A DNA stretch of 59,663 nucleotides from Bacillus nakamurai (GTDB lineage: Bacteria; Bacillota; Bacilli; Bacillales; Bacillaceae). A program made the position numbers and the translations under genes. The stretch is taken from the NCBI RefSeq assembly GCF_001584325.1, contig NZ_LSAZ01000009.1, forward strand, positions 1-59,663, read 5' to 3'. The notes beneath the pieces are model-generated. The model saw only the letters and a list, made by a program, of their open reading frames with translations, ran no database searches and was not told the origin of the DNA. Of the stretch, positions 19,873 to 32,918 are shown in pieces (position 1 is the first letter of the stretch; every line of letters starts with the position of its first letter).

Positions 19873-20478
19873 ATGAGTGAACACTATTATTCAGAAAAAC
19901 CTTCAGTTAAAAGCAATAAGCAAACATGGTCATTTACACTGCGGAATAAAACGTATACATTCACAAGTGACAGCGGCGTTTTCTCGAAAAAGGAAGTTGA
20001 TTTCGGATCTCGTGTCTTAATTGAAGCGTTCCAAGAGCCGGAAACGGATGGCGACTTTCTGGATGTAGGGTGCGGTTACGGCCCGATCGGTTTATCGCTT
20101 GCAGGTGAATTTACAGACCGGACAATCCACATGGTTGATGTGAATGAAAGAGCCGTAGAGCTATCAAATGAAAATGCAGAAAAAAACGAAATAAAAAACG
20201 TACGTATTTACCAAAGTGATTTATTTTCAAATATTGATTCTGCTCAAACATTTGCTTCTATTATTACAAACCCCCCAATCCGCGCCGGAAAAAAAGTTGT
20301 CCATGCCATTTTTGAAAAAAGCGCTGAACATTTAAGGACTTCAGGTGAGTTGTGGATCGTCATACAGAAAAAACAGGGCGGGCCTTCTGCCATTGAAAAA
20401 CTGAAGGAACTTTTTGACGAAGTTTCTGTCGTTCAAAAAAAGAAAGGCTATTATATCATAAAAGCAAAAAAAGTTTGA
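19873..20478 (+). CDS. ybxB: YbxB, RsmC-like methyltransferase
   Basis: This 201-aa SAM-dependent methyltransferase resembles the catalytic half of RsmC/RlmG rRNA guanine-N2 methyltransferases. It shows the SAM motif FLDVGCGYGPIG, the acidic loop VDVNERAVEL, and the catalytic NPPIRAGK typical of base N-methylation. Its target in Bacillus is not known to me. The start follows ATGAGGAGG. The gene sits between rplL and rpoB, and the rpoB promoter overlaps its stop. Confidence 0.9.
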   Translation: MSEHYYSEKPSVKSNKQTWSFTLRNKTYTFTSDSGVFSKKEVDFGSRVLIEAFQEPETDGDFLDVGCGYGPIGLSLAGEFTDRTIHMVDVNERAVELSNENAEKNEIKNVRIYQSDLFSNIDSAQTFASIITNPPIRAGKKVVHAIFEKSAEHLRTSGELWIVIQKKQGGPSAIEKLKELFDEVSVVQKKKGYYIIKAKKV

Positions 20479-20503
20479 CTTGAATTTTTGGCTATGTTAA
20501 TAT
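20475..20503 (+). promoter_or_regulatory. Sigma-A promoter of rpoB-rpoC
   Basis: TTGACT (20475-20480), a 17-base spacer and TAATAT (20498-20503) with TGT just before it (extended -10) form a strong promoter that starts inside the ybxB stop region. It implies a leader of about 210 bases. A lone TATAAT at 20691-20696 lacks a good -35. Confidence 0.7.
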
Positions 20504-20611
20504 TGTAAAATGCCAATGTATATATTTTGCATGATATGCTGAGTAATCATAGTGCATGTATAAATTATACAAACATGGAAATGCTAATAAAATCGGTATT
20601 TGTTTTTGGAT

Positions 20612-20640
20612 GTGGTTTTCTTAATTAGAAACCCTTTTTT
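20612..20640 (+). terminator. Terminator-like hairpin in the rpoB leader
   Basis: GGTTT (20614-20618) pairs with AAACC (20629-20633), and CT (20620-20621) pairs with AG (20627-20628) across one bulged T. Six T residues follow (20635-20640). The stem is short and AT-rich, so it would act as a weak attenuator or pause at most. Confidence 0.4.
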
Positions 20641-20721
20641 CTTTTGTCTTGTAAAAGTATTTCTTTACTGTAAGGAATGCTTATTACACATATAATACGC
20701 ATGATTTGAGGGGTGAATCAG

Positions 20722-23700
20722 TTGACAGGTCAACTAGTTCAGTATGGACGACACCGCCAGCGCAGAAGCTATGCTCGCATTAGCGAAGTGTTAGAATTAC
20801 CAAATCTCATTGAAATTCAAACCTCTTCTTATCAGTGGTTTCTTGATGAGGGTCTTAGAGAGATGTTTCAAGACATATCGCCAATTGAGGATTTCACTGG
20901 TAACCTCTCTCTTGAGTTCATTGACTACAGTTTAGGAGATCCTAAGTATCCTGTAGAAGAATCAAAAGAACGTGATGTGACTTACTCAGCTCCGCTAAGA
21001 GTGAAGGTTCGTTTAATTAACAAAGAAACTGGAGAGGTAAAAGACCAGGATGTCTTCATGGGTGATTTCCCTATTATGACAGATACAGGTACTTTTATCA
21101 TCAACGGTGCAGAACGTGTTATCGTATCTCAGCTTGTTCGGTCTCCAAGTGTATATTTCAGTGGTAAAGTAGACAAAAACGGTAAAAAAGGTTTTACCGC
21201 TACTGTCATTCCAAACCGTGGCGCATGGTTAGAATACGAAACTGATGCGAAAGATGTTGTGTATGTCCGCATTGATCGCACACGTAAGTTGCCGGTTACG
21301 GTTCTTTTGCGTGCTCTCGGCTTCGGCTCCGATCAAGAGATTCTCGATCTCATTGGCGAGAACGAATATCTTCGCAACACGCTTGATAAAGACAACACTG
21401 AAAACAGTGATAAAGCGCTTCTTGAAATCTATGAGCGCCTCCGTCCGGGAGAGCCTCCTACTGTAGAAAACGCAAAAAGCTTGCTGGATTCCCGTTTCTT
21501 TGATCCGAAGCGTTACGATCTTGCGAATGTAGGACGCTATAAAATTAACAAAAAGCTTCATATCAAGAACCGTCTGTTTAACCAGCGGCTTGCAGAAACA
21601 CTGGTGGATCCTGAAACCGGTGAAATTCTCGCTGAAAAAGGGCAGATTCTTGACAGAAGAACACTCGATAAAGTCCTGCCATACTTAGAAAATGGGATAG
21701 GCTTCAGAAAGCTTTATCCTAACGGCGGCGTAGTCGAGGATGAAGTGATGCTTCAATCCATTAAAATCTTTGCTCCTACTGACCAAGAAGGAGAGCAGAC
21801 GATCAATGTGATCGGCAATGCTTACATTGAAGAAGCGATTAAAAACATTACGCCTGCTGATATTATTTCTTCTATCAGCTACTTCTTCAACCTTCTGCAC
21901 GGCGTAGGCGACACAGATGATATCGACCATCTCGGAAACCGCCGTCTGCGTTCTGTAGGCGAGCTCTTACAAAACCAATTCCGTATTGGTTTAAGCCGGA
22001 TGGAACGTGTCGTTCGTGAAAGAATGTCCATTCAAGACACGAATACCATCACGCCGCAGCAGCTGATTAACATCAGACCTGTTATCGCGTCCATTAAAGA
22101 GTTTTTCGGAAGCTCACAGCTTTCTCAATTCATGGATCAGACGAACCCGCTTGCTGAATTAACTCATAAGCGCCGTCTGTCAGCTCTCGGACCGGGCGGA
22201 TTGACTCGTGAACGCGCCGGAATGGAAGTGCGTGACGTACACTACTCTCACTACGGCCGTATGTGTCCGATTGAAACGCCTGAGGGCCCGAACATCGGTT
22301 TGATTAACTCATTGTCATCATTTGCGAAAGTAAACCGCTTTGGTTTCATTGAGACGCCATACCGCCGTGTCGACCCTGAAACAGGCAAAGTAACGCCTAG
22401 AATTGATTACTTGACTGCCGATGAAGAAGACAACTATGTCGTAGCTCAAGCAAACGCAAAGCTGAGCGATGACGGTTCATTCATTGATGACAGCATTGTA
22501 GCCCGTTTCAGAGGGGAGAACACCGTTGTTGCCCGCAACCGCGTGGATTACATGGACGTATCTCCTAAACAGGTTGTATCTGCTGCGACAGCATGCATTC
22601 CTTTCTTGGAAAACGATGACTCAAACCGCGCCCTCATGGGAGCGAACATGCAGCGTCAGGCTGTGCCTTTGATGCAGCCGGAAGCGCCGATTGTCGGAAC
22701 GGGTATGGAATATGTATCCGGTAAAGACTCTGGGGCAGCTGTTATTTGTAAACACCCTGGTATCGTTGAGCGTGTAGAAGCGAAAAGCGTATGGGTGCGC
22801 CGCTACGAAGAAATTGACGGCCAGAAAGTAAAAGGCAACCTGGATAAATACAGCTTGCTGAAATTTGTCCGCTCCAACCAAGGTACGTGCTACAACCAGC
22901 GTCCGATTGTAAGTGTCGGCGATGAAGTAGTCAAAGGGGAAATCCTTGCTGACGGTCCTTCTATGGAGCTTGGGGAGCTTGCGCTCGGCCGCAACGTAAT
23001 GGTCGGCTTTATGACATGGGATGGCTACAACTATGAGGATGCCATCATCATGAGTGAACGCCTTGTGAAAGATGATGTATATACATCCATTCACATTGAA
23101 GAATATGAATCAGAAGCACGTGATACAAAGCTTGGACCTGAAGAGATCACTCGCGACATTCCAAACGTCGGAGAAGACGCGCTTCGCAACCTTGATGACC
23201 GCGGAATTATCCGTATCGGTGCGGAAGTCAATGACGGAGACCTTCTCGTCGGTAAAGTAACGCCTAAAGGCGTCACTGAGCTTACTGCGGAAGAACGCCT
23301 TCTTCATGCGATCTTTGGAGAAAAAGCCCGCGAGGTTCGTGATACTTCTCTGCGTGTGCCTCACGGCGGCGGCGGAATTATCCACGACGTAAAAGTCTTT
23401 AACCGTGAAGACGGAGACGAACTTCCTCCGGGTGTGAACCAGCTTGTACGCGTATATATCGTTCAGAAACGTAAAATTTCTGAAGGAGATAAAATGGCCG
23501 GACGTCACGGAAATAAAGGGGTTATCTCTAAGATTCTTCCTGAAGAAGATATGCCTTACCTTCCTGACGGCACGCCGATCGATATCATGCTTAACCCGCT
23601 GGGCGTACCTTCACGTATGAACATCGGGCAGGTATTAGAGCTTCACATGGGTATGGCTGCCCGTTACCTCGGCATTCACATCGCGTCACCTGTATTTGAC

Positions 23701-24303
23701 GGCGCGCGTGAAGAAGACGTATGGGAAACGCTTGAAGAAGCAGGCATGTCAAGAGACGCTAAAACAGTTCTTTATGACGGCCGTACGGGAGAACCGTTCG
23801 ACAACCGTGTATCTGTCGGAATCATGTACATGATCAAACTTGCTCACATGGTTGATGATAAACTTCATGCCCGTTCTACAGGACCTTACTCACTTGTTAC
23901 GCAGCAGCCTCTTGGAGGTAAAGCTCAATTCGGAGGACAGCGTTTTGGTGAGATGGAGGTTTGGGCGCTTGAAGCTTACGGTGCGGCTTACACGCTTCAA
24001 GAAATCCTGACCGTGAAGTCCGATGACGTGGTTGGACGTGTGAAAACATACGAAGCCATCGTGAAAGGCGATAATGTTCCAGAACCTGGTGTTCCGGAAT
24101 CATTCAAAGTATTAATCAAAGAGCTTCAAAGCTTAGGTATGGACGTGAAAATCCTCTCAGGCGATGAAGAAGAGATAGAAATGAGAGATCTAGAAGACGA
24201 GGAAGATGGCAAACAAGCTGACGGTCTTGCATTATCAGGTGATGAAGCGCCGGAAGAAGCAGCATCTCCAGACGTTGAACGTGATGTAGTAACAAAAGAA
24301 TAG
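20722..24303 (+). CDS. rpoB: RpoB, RNA polymerase beta subunit
   Basis: The 1193-aa beta subunit forms half of the RNA polymerase catalytic pincer. The start is TTG 20722 ([13 protein letters not shown]) behind GAGGGGTGA. A GTG at 20713 overlaps that site and is not used. The rifampicin-binding region (about 462-493, [25 protein letters not shown]) has wild-type residues including Q469 and H482, so no rifampicin-resistance change is seen. The acidic, Glu/Asp-rich C-terminal tail is typical of Bacillus. Confidence 0.98.
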   Translation: MTGQLVQYGRHRQRRSYARISEVLELPNLIEIQTSSYQWFLDEGLREMFQDISPIEDFTGNLSLEFIDYSLGDPKYPVEESKERDVTYSAPLRVKVRLINKETGEVKDQDVFMGDFPIMTDTGTFIINGAERVIVSQLVRSPSVYFSGKVDKNGKKGFTATVIPNRGAWLEYETDAKDVVYVRIDRTRKLPVTVLLRALGFGSDQEILDLIGENEYLRNTLDKDNTENSDKALLEIYERLRPGEPPTVENAKSLLDSRFFDPKRYDLANVGRYKINKKLHIKNRLFNQRLAETLVDPETGEILAEKGQILDRRTLDKVLPYLENGIGFRKLYPNGGVVEDEVMLQSIKIFAPTDQEGEQTINVIGNAYIEEAIKNITPADIISSISYFFNLLHGVGDTDDIDHLGNRRLRSVGELLQNQFRIGLSRMERVVRERMSIQDTNTITPQQLINIRPVIASIKEFFGSSQLSQFMDQTNPLAELTHKRRLSALGPGGLTRERAGMEVRDVHYSHYGRMCPIETPEGPNIGLINSLSSFAKVNRFGFIETPYRRVDPETGKVTPRIDYLTADEEDNYVVAQANAKLSDDGSFIDDSIVARFRGENTVVARNRVDYMDVSPKQVVSAATACIPFLENDDSNRALMGANMQRQAVPLMQPEAPIVGTGMEYVSGKDSGAAVICKHPGIVERVEAKSVWVRRYEEIDGQKVKGNLDKYSLLKFVRSNQGTCYNQRPIVSVGDEVVKGEILADGPSMELGELALGRNVMVGFMTWDGYNYEDAIIMSERLVKDDVYTSIHIEEYESEARDTKLGPEEITRDIPNVGEDALRNLDDRGIIRIGAEVNDGDLLVGKVTPKGVTELTAEERLLHAIFGEKAREVRDTSLRVPHGGGGIIHDVKVFNREDGDELPPGVNQLVRVYIVQKRKISEGDKMAGRHGNKGVISKILPEEDMPYLPDGTPIDIMLNPLGVPSRMNIGQVLELHMGMAARYLGIHIASPVFDGAREEDVWETLEEAGMSRDAKTVLYDGRTGEPFDNRVSVGIMYMIKLAHMVDDKLHARSTGPYSLVTQQPLGGKAQFGGQRFGEMEVWALEAYGAAYTLQEILTVKSDDVVGRVKTYEAIVKGDNVPEPGVPESFKVLIKELQSLGMDVKILSGDEEEIEMRDLEDEEDGKQADGLALSGDEAPEEAASPDVERDVVTKE

Positions 24304-24364
24304 TCTCTGATTGATAAAGCAAGTGACATCGGTTAATCCGAAGATAAAAAGGGAGGTAGGCCCC

Positions 24365-27300
24365 TTGCTGGATGTGAACAATTTTGAGTATATGAACATC
24401 GGTCTTGCTTCACCGGATAAAATCCGTTCATGGTCTTTTGGTGAAGTGAAAAAGCCTGAAACGATAAACTATCGTACGTTAAAACCTGAAAAGGACGGCC
24501 TGTTCTGCGAACGCATTTTCGGACCGACAAAGGACTGGGAATGTCATTGCGGCAAGTACAAGCGGGTTCGTTATAAAGGCGTAGTTTGTGACCGTTGCGG
24601 AGTTGAAGTAACGCGGGCTAAAGTCCGTCGTGAGAGAATGGGGCATATTGAACTGGCTGCCCCGGTTTCTCACATTTGGTATTTCAAAGGTATTCCGAGC
24701 CGTATGGGCCTCGTATTGGATATGTCACCGCGTGCGTTAGAAGAAGTGATTTACTTTGCTTCTTACGTCGTAACCGATCCGGCTAATACACCGCTTGAAA
24801 AGAAACAGCTTTTATCTGAGAAGGAATACCGTGCGTATCTTGATAAATACGGCAGCAAATTCCAAGCCTCTATGGGTGCGGAAGCCATTAATAAACTTCT
24901 TCAAGACATCGACCTTGTCAAAGAAGTTGATATGTTAAAAGAAGAGCTGAAAACATCTCAAGGACAGCGGCGCACACGTGCGATCAAACGCCTTGAAGTA
25001 TTGGAAGCCTTCCGTAATTCAGGAAACAAGCCGTCTTGGATGATCCTTGATGTGCTTCCGGTTATTCCTCCTGAGTTAAGACCGATGGTTCAGCTTGACG
25101 GCGGACGTTTCGCGACGTCTGACCTGAATGACCTTTACCGTCGTGTCATCAACCGTAACAATCGTTTAAAACGTCTGTTGGATCTCGGCGCTCCGAGCAT
25201 CATCGTTCAGAACGAAAAACGTATGCTTCAGGAAGCTGTCGATGCTCTGATTGACAACGGACGCCGCGGCCGTCCTGTAACAGGTCCGGGTAACCGTCCG
25301 TTAAAATCTCTTTCTCACATGCTGAAAGGGAAACAAGGACGCTTCCGTCAGAACCTTCTCGGTAAACGTGTAGACTACTCCGGCCGTTCTGTTATCGTAG
25401 TAGGACCGCATCTGAAAATGTACCAGTGCGGATTACCGAAGGAAATGGCGCTTGAGCTCTTCAAGCCTTTCGTCATGAAAGAGCTTGTTGAAAAAGGCCT
25501 TGCGCACAACATTAAGAGCGCGAAACGCAAAATCGAGCGCGTACAGCCTGAAGTTTGGGATGTACTTGAATCTGTTATTAAGGAGCATCCGGTCTTATTG
25601 AACCGTGCCCCTACGCTTCACAGATTAGGTATTCAGGCTTTCGAACCGACGCTTGTAGAAGGACGCGCAATCCGTCTTCACCCGCTCGTATGTACAGCCT
25701 ATAACGCTGACTTTGACGGTGACCAAATGGCGGTTCACGTACCTTTATCAGCGGAGGCTCAAGCTGAGGCGCGCATTCTGATGCTTGCAGCGCAAAACAT
25801 CTTGAACCCTAAAGATGGTAAACCGGTTGTAACGCCGTCTCAGGATATGGTATTAGGAAACTACTACCTGACGCTTGAGCGTGCCGGAGCTGTCGGCGAA
25901 GGTATGGTATTCAAGAATACAGATGAAGCGCTTCTTGCTTATCAAAACGGATATGTCCACCTTCATACGAGAGTGGCCGTTGCGGCGAACTCCCTGAAGA
26001 ATGTGACATTTACTGATGAGCAGCGTTCTAAACTGTTAATCACAACAGTCGGTAAACTCATTTTCAATGAAATTCTTCCTGAGTCATTCCCTTATATGAA
26101 TGAACCAACGAAGAGCAACATTGAAGAGAAAACACCTGACCGTTTCTTCTTAGATAAAGGTGCTGACGTTAAAGCTGTGATTGCAGAGCAGCCAATTAAT
26201 GCACCGTTTAAAAAAGGTATTCTGGGTAAAATCATCGCGGAAATCTTTAAACGATTCCACATCACGGAAACGTCTAAAATGCTTGACCGCATGAAAAACC
26301 TTGGTTTCAGATATTCAACGAAAGCCGGTATCACAGTTGGGGTTTCTGATATCGTCGTTCTCGATGATAAACAAGAAATCCTTGAAGAAGCACAAAGCAA
26401 AGTTGACAATGTCATGAAACAGTTCAGACGCGGTCTAATCACCGAAGAAGAACGCTATGAGAGAGTCATCTCAATTTGGAGTTCAGCCAAAGACGTCATC
26501 CAAGGCAAACTGATGAAATCATTAGACGAAGTCAACCCGATCTACATGATGAGTGACTCAGGAGCCCGTGGTAACGCATCTAACTTTACGCAGCTTGCGG
26601 GTATGCGCGGTCTGATGGCCAACCCGGCTGGACGAATCATTGAGTTGCCGATCAAATCAAGTTTCCGTGAAGGTCTGACGGTATTGGAGTACTTTATCTC
26701 CACTCACGGTGCGCGTAAAGGTCTTGCCGATACCGCCCTGAAAACAGCTGACTCAGGTTACCTTACACGCCGTCTTGTCGATGTGGCGCAGGATGTTATC
26801 ATTCGTGAAACAGATTGCGGAACTGACCGCGGTATTCTCGCTAAACCGCTCAGAGAAGGCACGGAAATCATTGAGCGCCTGGAAGAGCGCCTAATCGGCC
26901 GTTTCTCCAGAAAACAGATCAAACATCCTGAAACGGGTGCTGTGCTCATTAACGAAAATGAATTGATCGATGAGGATAAGGCGCTTGAAATCGTTGAAGC
27001 CGGTATTGAAGAAGTGTGGATTCGTTCTGCCTTCACATGTAATACGCCTCATGGTGTGTGTAAACGATGCTACGGCCGAAATCTTGCGACCGGAACCGAT
27101 GTTGAAGTCGGAGAAGCGGTCGGTATTATCGCTGCCCAATCAATCGGTGAGCCTGGTACGCAGTTAACGATGCGTACGTTCCATACAGGCGGGGTTGCCG
27201 GAGACGATATCACACAAGGTCTTCCGCGTATCCAAGAGCTTTTCGAAGCGCGTAATCCGAAAGGTCAAGCGACGATTTCTGAAATTGACGGTACAATTGC

Positions 27301-27964
27301 CGAAATCAACGAAGTCCGCGATAAACAGCAGGAAATCGTTGTTCAAGGCGCTGTTGAAACCCGTTCATACACGGCACCTTACAACTCACGCTTAAAAGTA
27401 GCGGAAGGAGATCAGATTACTCGCGGTCAAGTACTGACTGAAGGTTCTATCGATCCGAAAGAGCTTCTTAAAGTCACTGACCTGACAACGGTTCAAGAGT
27501 ATCTTCTTCACGAGGTTCAAAAGGTTTACCGTATGCAGGGTGTTGAAATCGGCGATAAACACGTTGAAGTAATGGTTCGCCAAATGCTTCGCAAAGTACG
27601 TGTGATCGATGCCGGAGACACTGATGTGCTTCCTGGCACATTGCTTGACATTCACCAATTCACAGAAGCGAACAAAAAAGTGCTGCTTGAAGGCAACCGA
27701 CCTGCTACGGGCCGTCCTGTTCTTCTCGGTATCACAAAAGCTTCTCTTGAGACAGATTCATTCTTGTCTGCTGCGTCATTCCAAGAAACGACCCGTGTTC
27801 TTACAGACGCTGCAATTAAAGGCAAGCGCGATGAACTTCTCGGCCTGAAAGAAAATGTTATTATCGGTAAACTGGTTCCGGCCGGTACCGGTATGATGAA
27901 TTATAGAAAAGTAAAACCTGTTTCTAACGTTCAGCCGTCTGAAGATATGGTTCCGGTTGAATAG
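24365..27964 (+). CDS. rpoC: RpoC, RNA polymerase beta' subunit
   Basis: The 1199-aa beta' subunit carries the catalytic Mg-binding motif NADFDGD (447-453). The N-terminal zinc site is in [19 protein letters not shown] and the second zinc site is in [11 protein letters not shown]. The trigger-loop region follows at [21 protein letters not shown]. The start is TTG 24365 ([13 protein letters not shown]) behind GGGAGGTAGG. A reading from 24311 adds 18 unconserved residues and passes through that binding site. The gene lies about 60 bases after rpoB in one operon. Confidence 0.98.
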   Translation: MLDVNNFEYMNIGLASPDKIRSWSFGEVKKPETINYRTLKPEKDGLFCERIFGPTKDWECHCGKYKRVRYKGVVCDRCGVEVTRAKVRRERMGHIELAAPVSHIWYFKGIPSRMGLVLDMSPRALEEVIYFASYVVTDPANTPLEKKQLLSEKEYRAYLDKYGSKFQASMGAEAINKLLQDIDLVKEVDMLKEELKTSQGQRRTRAIKRLEVLEAFRNSGNKPSWMILDVLPVIPPELRPMVQLDGGRFATSDLNDLYRRVINRNNRLKRLLDLGAPSIIVQNEKRMLQEAVDALIDNGRRGRPVTGPGNRPLKSLSHMLKGKQGRFRQNLLGKRVDYSGRSVIVVGPHLKMYQCGLPKEMALELFKPFVMKELVEKGLAHNIKSAKRKIERVQPEVWDVLESVIKEHPVLLNRAPTLHRLGIQAFEPTLVEGRAIRLHPLVCTAYNADFDGDQMAVHVPLSAEAQAEARILMLAAQNILNPKDGKPVVTPSQDMVLGNYYLTLERAGAVGEGMVFKNTDEALLAYQNGYVHLHTRVAVAANSLKNVTFTDEQRSKLLITTVGKLIFNEILPESFPYMNEPTKSNIEEKTPDRFFLDKGADVKAVIAEQPINAPFKKGILGKIIAEIFKRFHITETSKMLDRMKNLGFRYSTKAGITVGVSDIVVLDDKQEILEEAQSKVDNVMKQFRRGLITEEERYERVISIWSSAKDVIQGKLMKSLDEVNPIYMMSDSGARGNASNFTQLAGMRGLMANPAGRIIELPIKSSFREGLTVLEYFISTHGARKGLADTALKTADSGYLTRRLVDVAQDVIIRETDCGTDRGILAKPLREGTEIIERLEERLIGRFSRKQIKHPETGAVLINENELIDEDKALEIVEAGIEEVWIRSAFTCNTPHGVCKRCYGRNLATGTDVEVGEAVGIIAAQSIGEPGTQLTMRTFHTGGVAGDDITQGLPRIQELFEARNPKGQATISEIDGTIAEINEVRDKQQEIVVQGAVETRSYTAPYNSRLKVAEGDQITRGQVLTEGSIDPKELLKVTDLTTVQEYLLHEVQKVYRMQGVEIGDKHVEVMVRQMLRKVRVIDAGDTDVLPGTLLDIHQFTEANKKVLLEGNRPATGRPVLLGITKASLETDSFLSAASFQETTRVLTDAAIKGKRDELLGLKENVIIGKLVPAGTGMMNYRKVKPVSNVQPSEDMVPVE

Positions 27965-27970
27965 TTGAAA

Positions 27971-28020
27971 ACTGCTGCAGGAAAGGCTGTTTCGACAGCT
28001 TTTCCGCAGTCTTATTAATA
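27971..28020 (+). terminator. Terminator after rpoC
   Basis: GCTGT (27986-27990) and ACAGC (27995-27999) around a TTCG tetraloop continue through GGAAA / TTTCC. After a four-base bulge, ACTGC / GCAGT (27971-27975 with 28006-28010) closes the stem. The tail CTTATTAATATT is only moderately T-rich. Confidence 0.7.
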
Positions 28021-28058
28021 TTCTGGTGACGGACGGCACTAAAAAATGTCATACGTTG

Positions 28059-28087
28059 TTGACATCCGTCTCACAGAGTGATAATAT
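28059..28087 (+). promoter_or_regulatory. Sigma-A promoter of the str operon
   Basis: A perfect TTGACA (28059-28064), a 17-base spacer and TAATAT (28082-28087) precede rplGB by about 45 bases. It is the evident promoter for rplGB and probably the genes after it. Confidence 0.85.
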
Positions 28088-28133
28088 AACCAAGGTGCTC
28101 GAAATAAAACCTGTTACTTTGGAGGATATGTTT

Positions 28134-28382
28134 ATGTCTTATGATAAAGTATCACAGGCCAAATCAATTATTATTGGTACGAAGCAAACAGTGAAAGCTC
28201 TAAAACGAGGTTCAGTAAAGGAAGTCGTCGTGGCAAAAGACGCGGACTCAGTTCTTACGGCAGGCGTTATTCAGCTTGCGAAGAACCAAAATGTCGCGGT
28301 CTGTATGGTGGAATCCATGAAAAAGCTCGGCAAAGCCTGCGGAATTGAAGTGGGAGCAGCAGCTGTTGCCATTATGTTATAG
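28134..28382 (+). CDS. rplGB: RplGB (YbxF), L7Ae-family K-turn RNA-binding protein
   Basis: This 82-aa member of the L7Ae/L30e family binds kink-turn RNA. In B. subtilis YbxF binds K-turns, including those of SAM-I riboswitches, in vitro. It has the family fold with [24 protein letters not shown] and the RNA-contacting C-terminal loop [18 protein letters not shown] 28134 follows TTTGGAGGATAT. A reading from 28026 would include the promoter and is rejected. Its cellular role is not settled. It is the first gene of the str cluster. Confidence 0.93.
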   Translation: MSYDKVSQAKSIIIGTKQTVKALKRGSVKEVVVAKDADSVLTAGVIQLAKNQNVAVCMVESMKKLGKACGIEVGAAAVAIML

Positions 28383-28393
28383 CGTACTTTTTT

Positions 28394-28437
28394 GTTTTTA
28401 CGTAAGAAATTATTCTTGTGTAAAGACATTGTTTTTT
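28394..28437 (+). terminator. Terminator-like hairpin between rplGB and rpsL
   Basis: Bases 28394-28408 and 28413-28427 pair continuously over 15 positions (three wobbles) around the loop ATTA. Four bases later a run of six T residues follows (28432-28437). The stem is AT-rich. It could end the rplGB transcript partially or act as an attenuator for rpsL-rpsG-fusA-tuf. Confidence 0.55.
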
Positions 28438-28483
28438 GCCTAATGATGAACCACCTGGGTATGTGGGTTATAAAACGTAATGA

Positions 28484-28915
<432 letters not shown>

Positions 28916-28943
28916 TAAAATCATAAATCATTAAAATTAATGA

Positions 28944-29429
<486 letters not shown>

Positions 29430-29482
29430 GATTCTTATATTTAAAAAACACAATTTCCTAATAAGGAAGGAGAAATTACCCA

Positions 29483-31561
29483 ATGGCAAGAGAGTTCTCC
29501 TTAGAAAAAACTCGTAATATCGGGATCATGGCTCACATCGATGCCGGTAAAACGACAACTACAGAACGGATCTTGTTCTACACAGGCCGTATCCACAAAA
29601 TTGGCGAAACTCACGAAGGAGCTTCGCAAATGGACTGGATGGAGCAGGAACAAGAACGCGGTATCACGATCACTTCCGCAGCTACAACTGCACAGTGGAA
29701 AGGTTACCGTGTAAACATCATCGATACACCGGGACACGTAGACTTCACAGTTGAAGTTGAACGTTCACTTCGTGTACTTGATGGTGCGGTTGCCGTGCTT
29801 GATGCACAATCAGGCGTTGAGCCTCAAACAGAAACAGTATGGCGCCAAGCAACAACTTACGGAGTGCCGCGTATTGTATTTGTCAACAAAATGGACAAAA
29901 TCGGCGCAGATTTCCTTTACTCTGTAGGAACTTTAAGAGACCGTCTTCAAGCAAACGCTCATGCAATCCAATTGCCGATCGGTGCTGAAGACAACTTCGA
30001 AGGTATCATTGACTTAGTAGAAAACGTTGCGTATTTCTATGAAGATGACCTTGGAACTCGTTCTGATGCGAAAGAAATCCCTGAAGAGTACAAAGAGCAA
30101 GCTGAAGAGCTTCGCAACAGCCTGATTGAAGCTGTGGCTGAGCTTGATGAAGAGCTTATGGAAAAGTACCTTGAAGGTGAAGAAATTTCTATCGACGAGC
30201 TGAAAGCTGCTATTCGTAAAGGTACACTGAATGTTGAATTCTACCCTGTACTTGTCGGTTCTGCTTTCAAAAACAAAGGTGTTCAGCTTGTACTTGATGC
30301 CGTTCTTGACTACCTTCCTGCACCGACTGACGTTGCTGCAATCAAAGGTGTACGTCCTGACACTGATGAAGAAATTGTTCGTCATTCTTCTGATGAAGAG
30401 CCGTTCTCGGCACTTGCATTTAAAGTTATGACTGACCCATATGTCGGTAAGCTGACATTCTTCCGCGTATATTCCGGAACACTTGATTCCGGTTCATATG
30501 TGAAAAACTCTACTAAAGGCAAGCGTGAGCGCGTAGGACGTATCCTTCAAATGCACGCTAACAGCCGTGAAGAGATTTCTACTGTATACGCAGGGGACAT
30601 CGCAGCTGCTGTAGGTCTAAAAGATACTTCTACTGGAGATACTCTATGTGATGAAAAGGATCTTGTAATCCTTGAATCAATGGAATTCCCAGAACCGGTT
30701 ATCGACGTAGCGATTGAGCCTAAATCAAAAGCTGACCAAGATAAAATGGGTGTCGCTTTGGCAAAACTTGCTGAAGAAGATCCTACATTCCGTACACAAA
30801 CAAACCAGGAAACTGGTCAAACAATCATCTCTGGTATGGGTGAACTTCACCTTGACATCATTGTTGATCGTATGAAGCGTGAATTCAAAGTTGAAGCTAA
30901 CGTAGGTGCTCCTCAAGTAGCATACCGTGAGACTTTCCGCAGCAGTGCAAAAGTTGAAGGTAAATTCGTACGTCAGTCAGGCGGACGCGGTCAGTTCGGT
31001 CACGTTTGGATTGAATTCGAACCGAACGAAGAAGGCGCTGGCTTTGAATTCGAAAACGCAATCGTCGGTGGTGTTGTTCCTCGTGAATACATCCCAGCCG
31101 TACAAGCAGGTCTTGAAGACTCTCTTGAAAATGGTGTCCTAGCTGGATTCCCGCTAATCGACATCAAGGCGAAACTTTTTGATGGATCTTACCATGATGT
31201 TGACTCAAACGAAATGGCGTTTAAAGTCGCTGCTTCTATGGCATTGAAAAATGCAGTCAGCAAATGTAACCCTGTTCTTCTTGAACCAATCATGAAAGTT
31301 GAAGTGGTTATTCCTGAAGAATACATGGGAGACATCATGGGCGATATTACATCTCGTCGCGGACGCGTAGAAGGTATGGAAGCTCGCGGTAACGCACAAG
31401 TAGTGCGTGCGATGGTTCCTCTTGCTGAAATGTTCGGTTACGCTACTGCCCTTCGTTCTAACACGCAAGGCCGCGGTACGTTCACTATGCACATGGACCA
31501 CTACGAAGAAGTGCCGAAGAGCATCGCTGAAGAAATTATCAAAAAAAATAAAGGCGAATAA
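29483..31561 (+). CDS. fusA: Elongation factor G
   Basis: EF-G is the GTPase that drives translocation and, with RRF, ribosome recycling. The 692-aa protein has G1 AHIDAGKT (17-24), the switch II motif [12 protein letters not shown] for guanine recognition, and domains II-V through the C terminus. Fusidic-acid region sequences look ordinary, but I did not compare every site. The start follows AAGGAAGGAGAAATT. Confidence 0.98.
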   Translation: MAREFSLEKTRNIGIMAHIDAGKTTTTERILFYTGRIHKIGETHEGASQMDWMEQEQERGITITSAATTAQWKGYRVNIIDTPGHVDFTVEVERSLRVLDGAVAVLDAQSGVEPQTETVWRQATTYGVPRIVFVNKMDKIGADFLYSVGTLRDRLQANAHAIQLPIGAEDNFEGIIDLVENVAYFYEDDLGTRSDAKEIPEEYKEQAEELRNSLIEAVAELDEELMEKYLEGEEISIDELKAAIRKGTLNVEFYPVLVGSAFKNKGVQLVLDAVLDYLPAPTDVAAIKGVRPDTDEEIVRHSSDEEPFSALAFKVMTDPYVGKLTFFRVYSGTLDSGSYVKNSTKGKRERVGRILQMHANSREEISTVYAGDIAAAVGLKDTSTGDTLCDEKDLVILESMEFPEPVIDVAIEPKSKADQDKMGVALAKLAEEDPTFRTQTNQETGQTIISGMGELHLDIIVDRMKREFKVEANVGAPQVAYRETFRSSAKVEGKFVRQSGGRGQFGHVWIEFEPNEEGAGFEFENAIVGGVVPREYIPAVQAGLEDSLENGVLAGFPLIDIKAKLFDGSYHDVDSNEMAFKVAASMALKNAVSKCNPVLLEPIMKVEVVIPEEYMGDIMGDITSRRGRVEGMEARGNAQVVRAMVPLAEMFGYATALRSNTQGRGTFTMHMDHYEEVPKSIAEEIIKKNKGE

Positions 31562-31567
31562 TTGATT

Positions 31568-31633
31568 TTGCCACTTAACTCAAGTATAACTACTATTGTA
31601 AGATGAGGAAGTGAAAGCAAGCTTTCACTTTCT
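31568..31633 (+). promoter_or_regulatory. fusA-tuf spacer: candidate promoter and long hairpin
   Basis: TTGCCA (31568-31573) with a 17-base spacer and TACTAT (31591-31596) could be an extra tuf promoter. A 12-bp hairpin (31606-31617 with 31622-31633, loop CAAG) follows without a T tract, so it is more likely a processing or stability element than a terminator. Such features would let tuf exceed fusA in expression. Both assignments are tentative. Confidence 0.4.
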
Positions 31634-31680
31634 ATCACTCTATACATCACTAATTAAAAGCTCTTAAGGAGGATTTTAGA

Positions 31681-32871
31681 ATGGCTAAAGAAAAATTCGA
31701 CCGTTCCAAATCACATGCCAATATCGGTACAATTGGACACGTTGACCATGGTAAAACAACATTAACTGCTGCTATCTCAACAGTACTTCATAAGAAATCT
31801 GGTAAAGGTACAGCTATGGCGTACGATCAAATTGATGGTGCTCCAGAAGAACGTGAGCGCGGTATCACAATCTCTACTGCACACGTTGAGTACGAAACTG
31901 ACACTCGTCACTATGCACACGTAGACTGCCCAGGACACGCTGACTATGTTAAAAACATGATCACTGGTGCTGCGCAAATGGACGGAGCTATCCTTGTAGT
32001 ATCTGCTGCTGATGGCCCAATGCCGCAAACTCGTGAGCACATCCTTCTTTCTAAAAACGTTGGTGTACCTTACATCGTTGTATTCCTTAACAAATGCGAC
32101 ATGGTAGACGACGAAGAGCTTCTTGAACTTGTTGAAATGGAAGTTCGCGATCTTCTTAGCGAATATGACTTCCCTGGTGATGATGTACCAGTTGTTAAAG
32201 GTTCTGCTCTTAAAGCTCTTGAAGGAGACGCTGAGTACGAAGAAAAAATTCTTGAACTTATGGCTGCAGTTGACGAGTACATCCCAACTCCAGAACGCGA
32301 CACTGAAAAACCATTCATGATGCCAGTTGAGGACGTATTCTCAATCACTGGTCGTGGTACAGTTGCTACTGGCCGTGTAGAACGCGGACAAGTTAAAGTC
32401 GGTGATGAAGTTGAAATCATCGGTCTTCAAGAAGAAAACAGCAAAACAACTGTTACAGGTGTTGAAATGTTCCGTAAGCTTCTTGACTACGCTGAAGCTG
32501 GTGACAACATCGGTGCCCTTCTTCGCGGTGTAGCTCGTGAAGATATCCAACGTGGACAAGTACTTGCTAAACCAGGTACAATCACTCCACACAGCAAATT
32601 CAAAGCTGAAGTTTACGTTCTTTCTAAAGAAGAGGGTGGACGTCATACTCCATTCTTCTCTAACTACCGTCCTCAGTTCTACTTCCGTACAACTGACGTA
32701 ACTGGTATCATCCATCTTCCAGAAGGCGTAGAAATGGTTATGCCTGGAGATAACACTGAAATGAACGTTGAACTTATCTCAACAATCGCTATCGAAGAAG
32801 GAACTCGTTTCTCTATTCGTGAAGGCGGACGTACTGTTGGTTCAGGCGTTGTTTCTACAATCATTGAATAA
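31681..32871 (+). CDS. tuf: Elongation factor Tu
   Basis: EF-Tu delivers aminoacyl-tRNA to the ribosome. The 396-aa protein has G1 GHVDHGKT (19-26), [12 protein letters not shown], and beta-barrel domains II and III ending in [11 protein letters not shown]. Codon use is strongly biased to GGT, GCT, GTA and CTT, as expected of a very highly expressed gene. The start follows CTTAAGGAGGATTTT. A terminator follows the gene. Confidence 0.98.
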   Translation: MAKEKFDRSKSHANIGTIGHVDHGKTTLTAAISTVLHKKSGKGTAMAYDQIDGAPEERERGITISTAHVEYETDTRHYAHVDCPGHADYVKNMITGAAQMDGAILVVSAADGPMPQTREHILLSKNVGVPYIVVFLNKCDMVDDEELLELVEMEVRDLLSEYDFPGDDVPVVKGSALKALEGDAEYEEKILELMAAVDEYIPTPERDTEKPFMMPVEDVFSITGRGTVATGRVERGQVKVGDEVEIIGLQEENSKTTVTGVEMFRKLLDYAEAGDNIGALLRGVAREDIQRGQVLAKPGTITPHSKFKAEVYVLSKEEGGRHTPFFSNYRPQFYFRTTDVTGIIHLPEGVEMVMPGDNTEMNVELISTIAIEEGTRFSIREGGRTVGSGVVSTIIE

Positions 32872-32889
32872 TCGATTCGTTCATTAATG

Positions 32890-32918
32890 CGGGGTCCCAT
32901 ATGGGGCCTCGTTTTTTG
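32890..32918 (+). terminator. Terminator of the str operon
   Basis: CGGGGTCCC (32890-32898) pairs over nine positions (two wobbles) with GGGGCCTCG (32903-32911) around ATAT, followed by six T residues. Its T run overlaps the -35 of the ybaC promoter. Confidence 0.8.

Noticed and set aside
20691..20696. TATAAT just before rpoB as the main promoter
   Set aside because: No -35 at 16-18 bases, and transcription would start almost at the ribosome binding site; the promoter at 20475-20503 is better.
22108..22203. Possible rifampicin-resistance changes in rpoB
   Set aside because: The rif region, including Q469 and H482, reads as wild type.
24311..24364. Upstream extension of rpoC
   Set aside because: The extra 18 residues are not in the family, and the ribosome binding site GGGAGGTAGG would fall inside the coding region; TTG 24365 fits.
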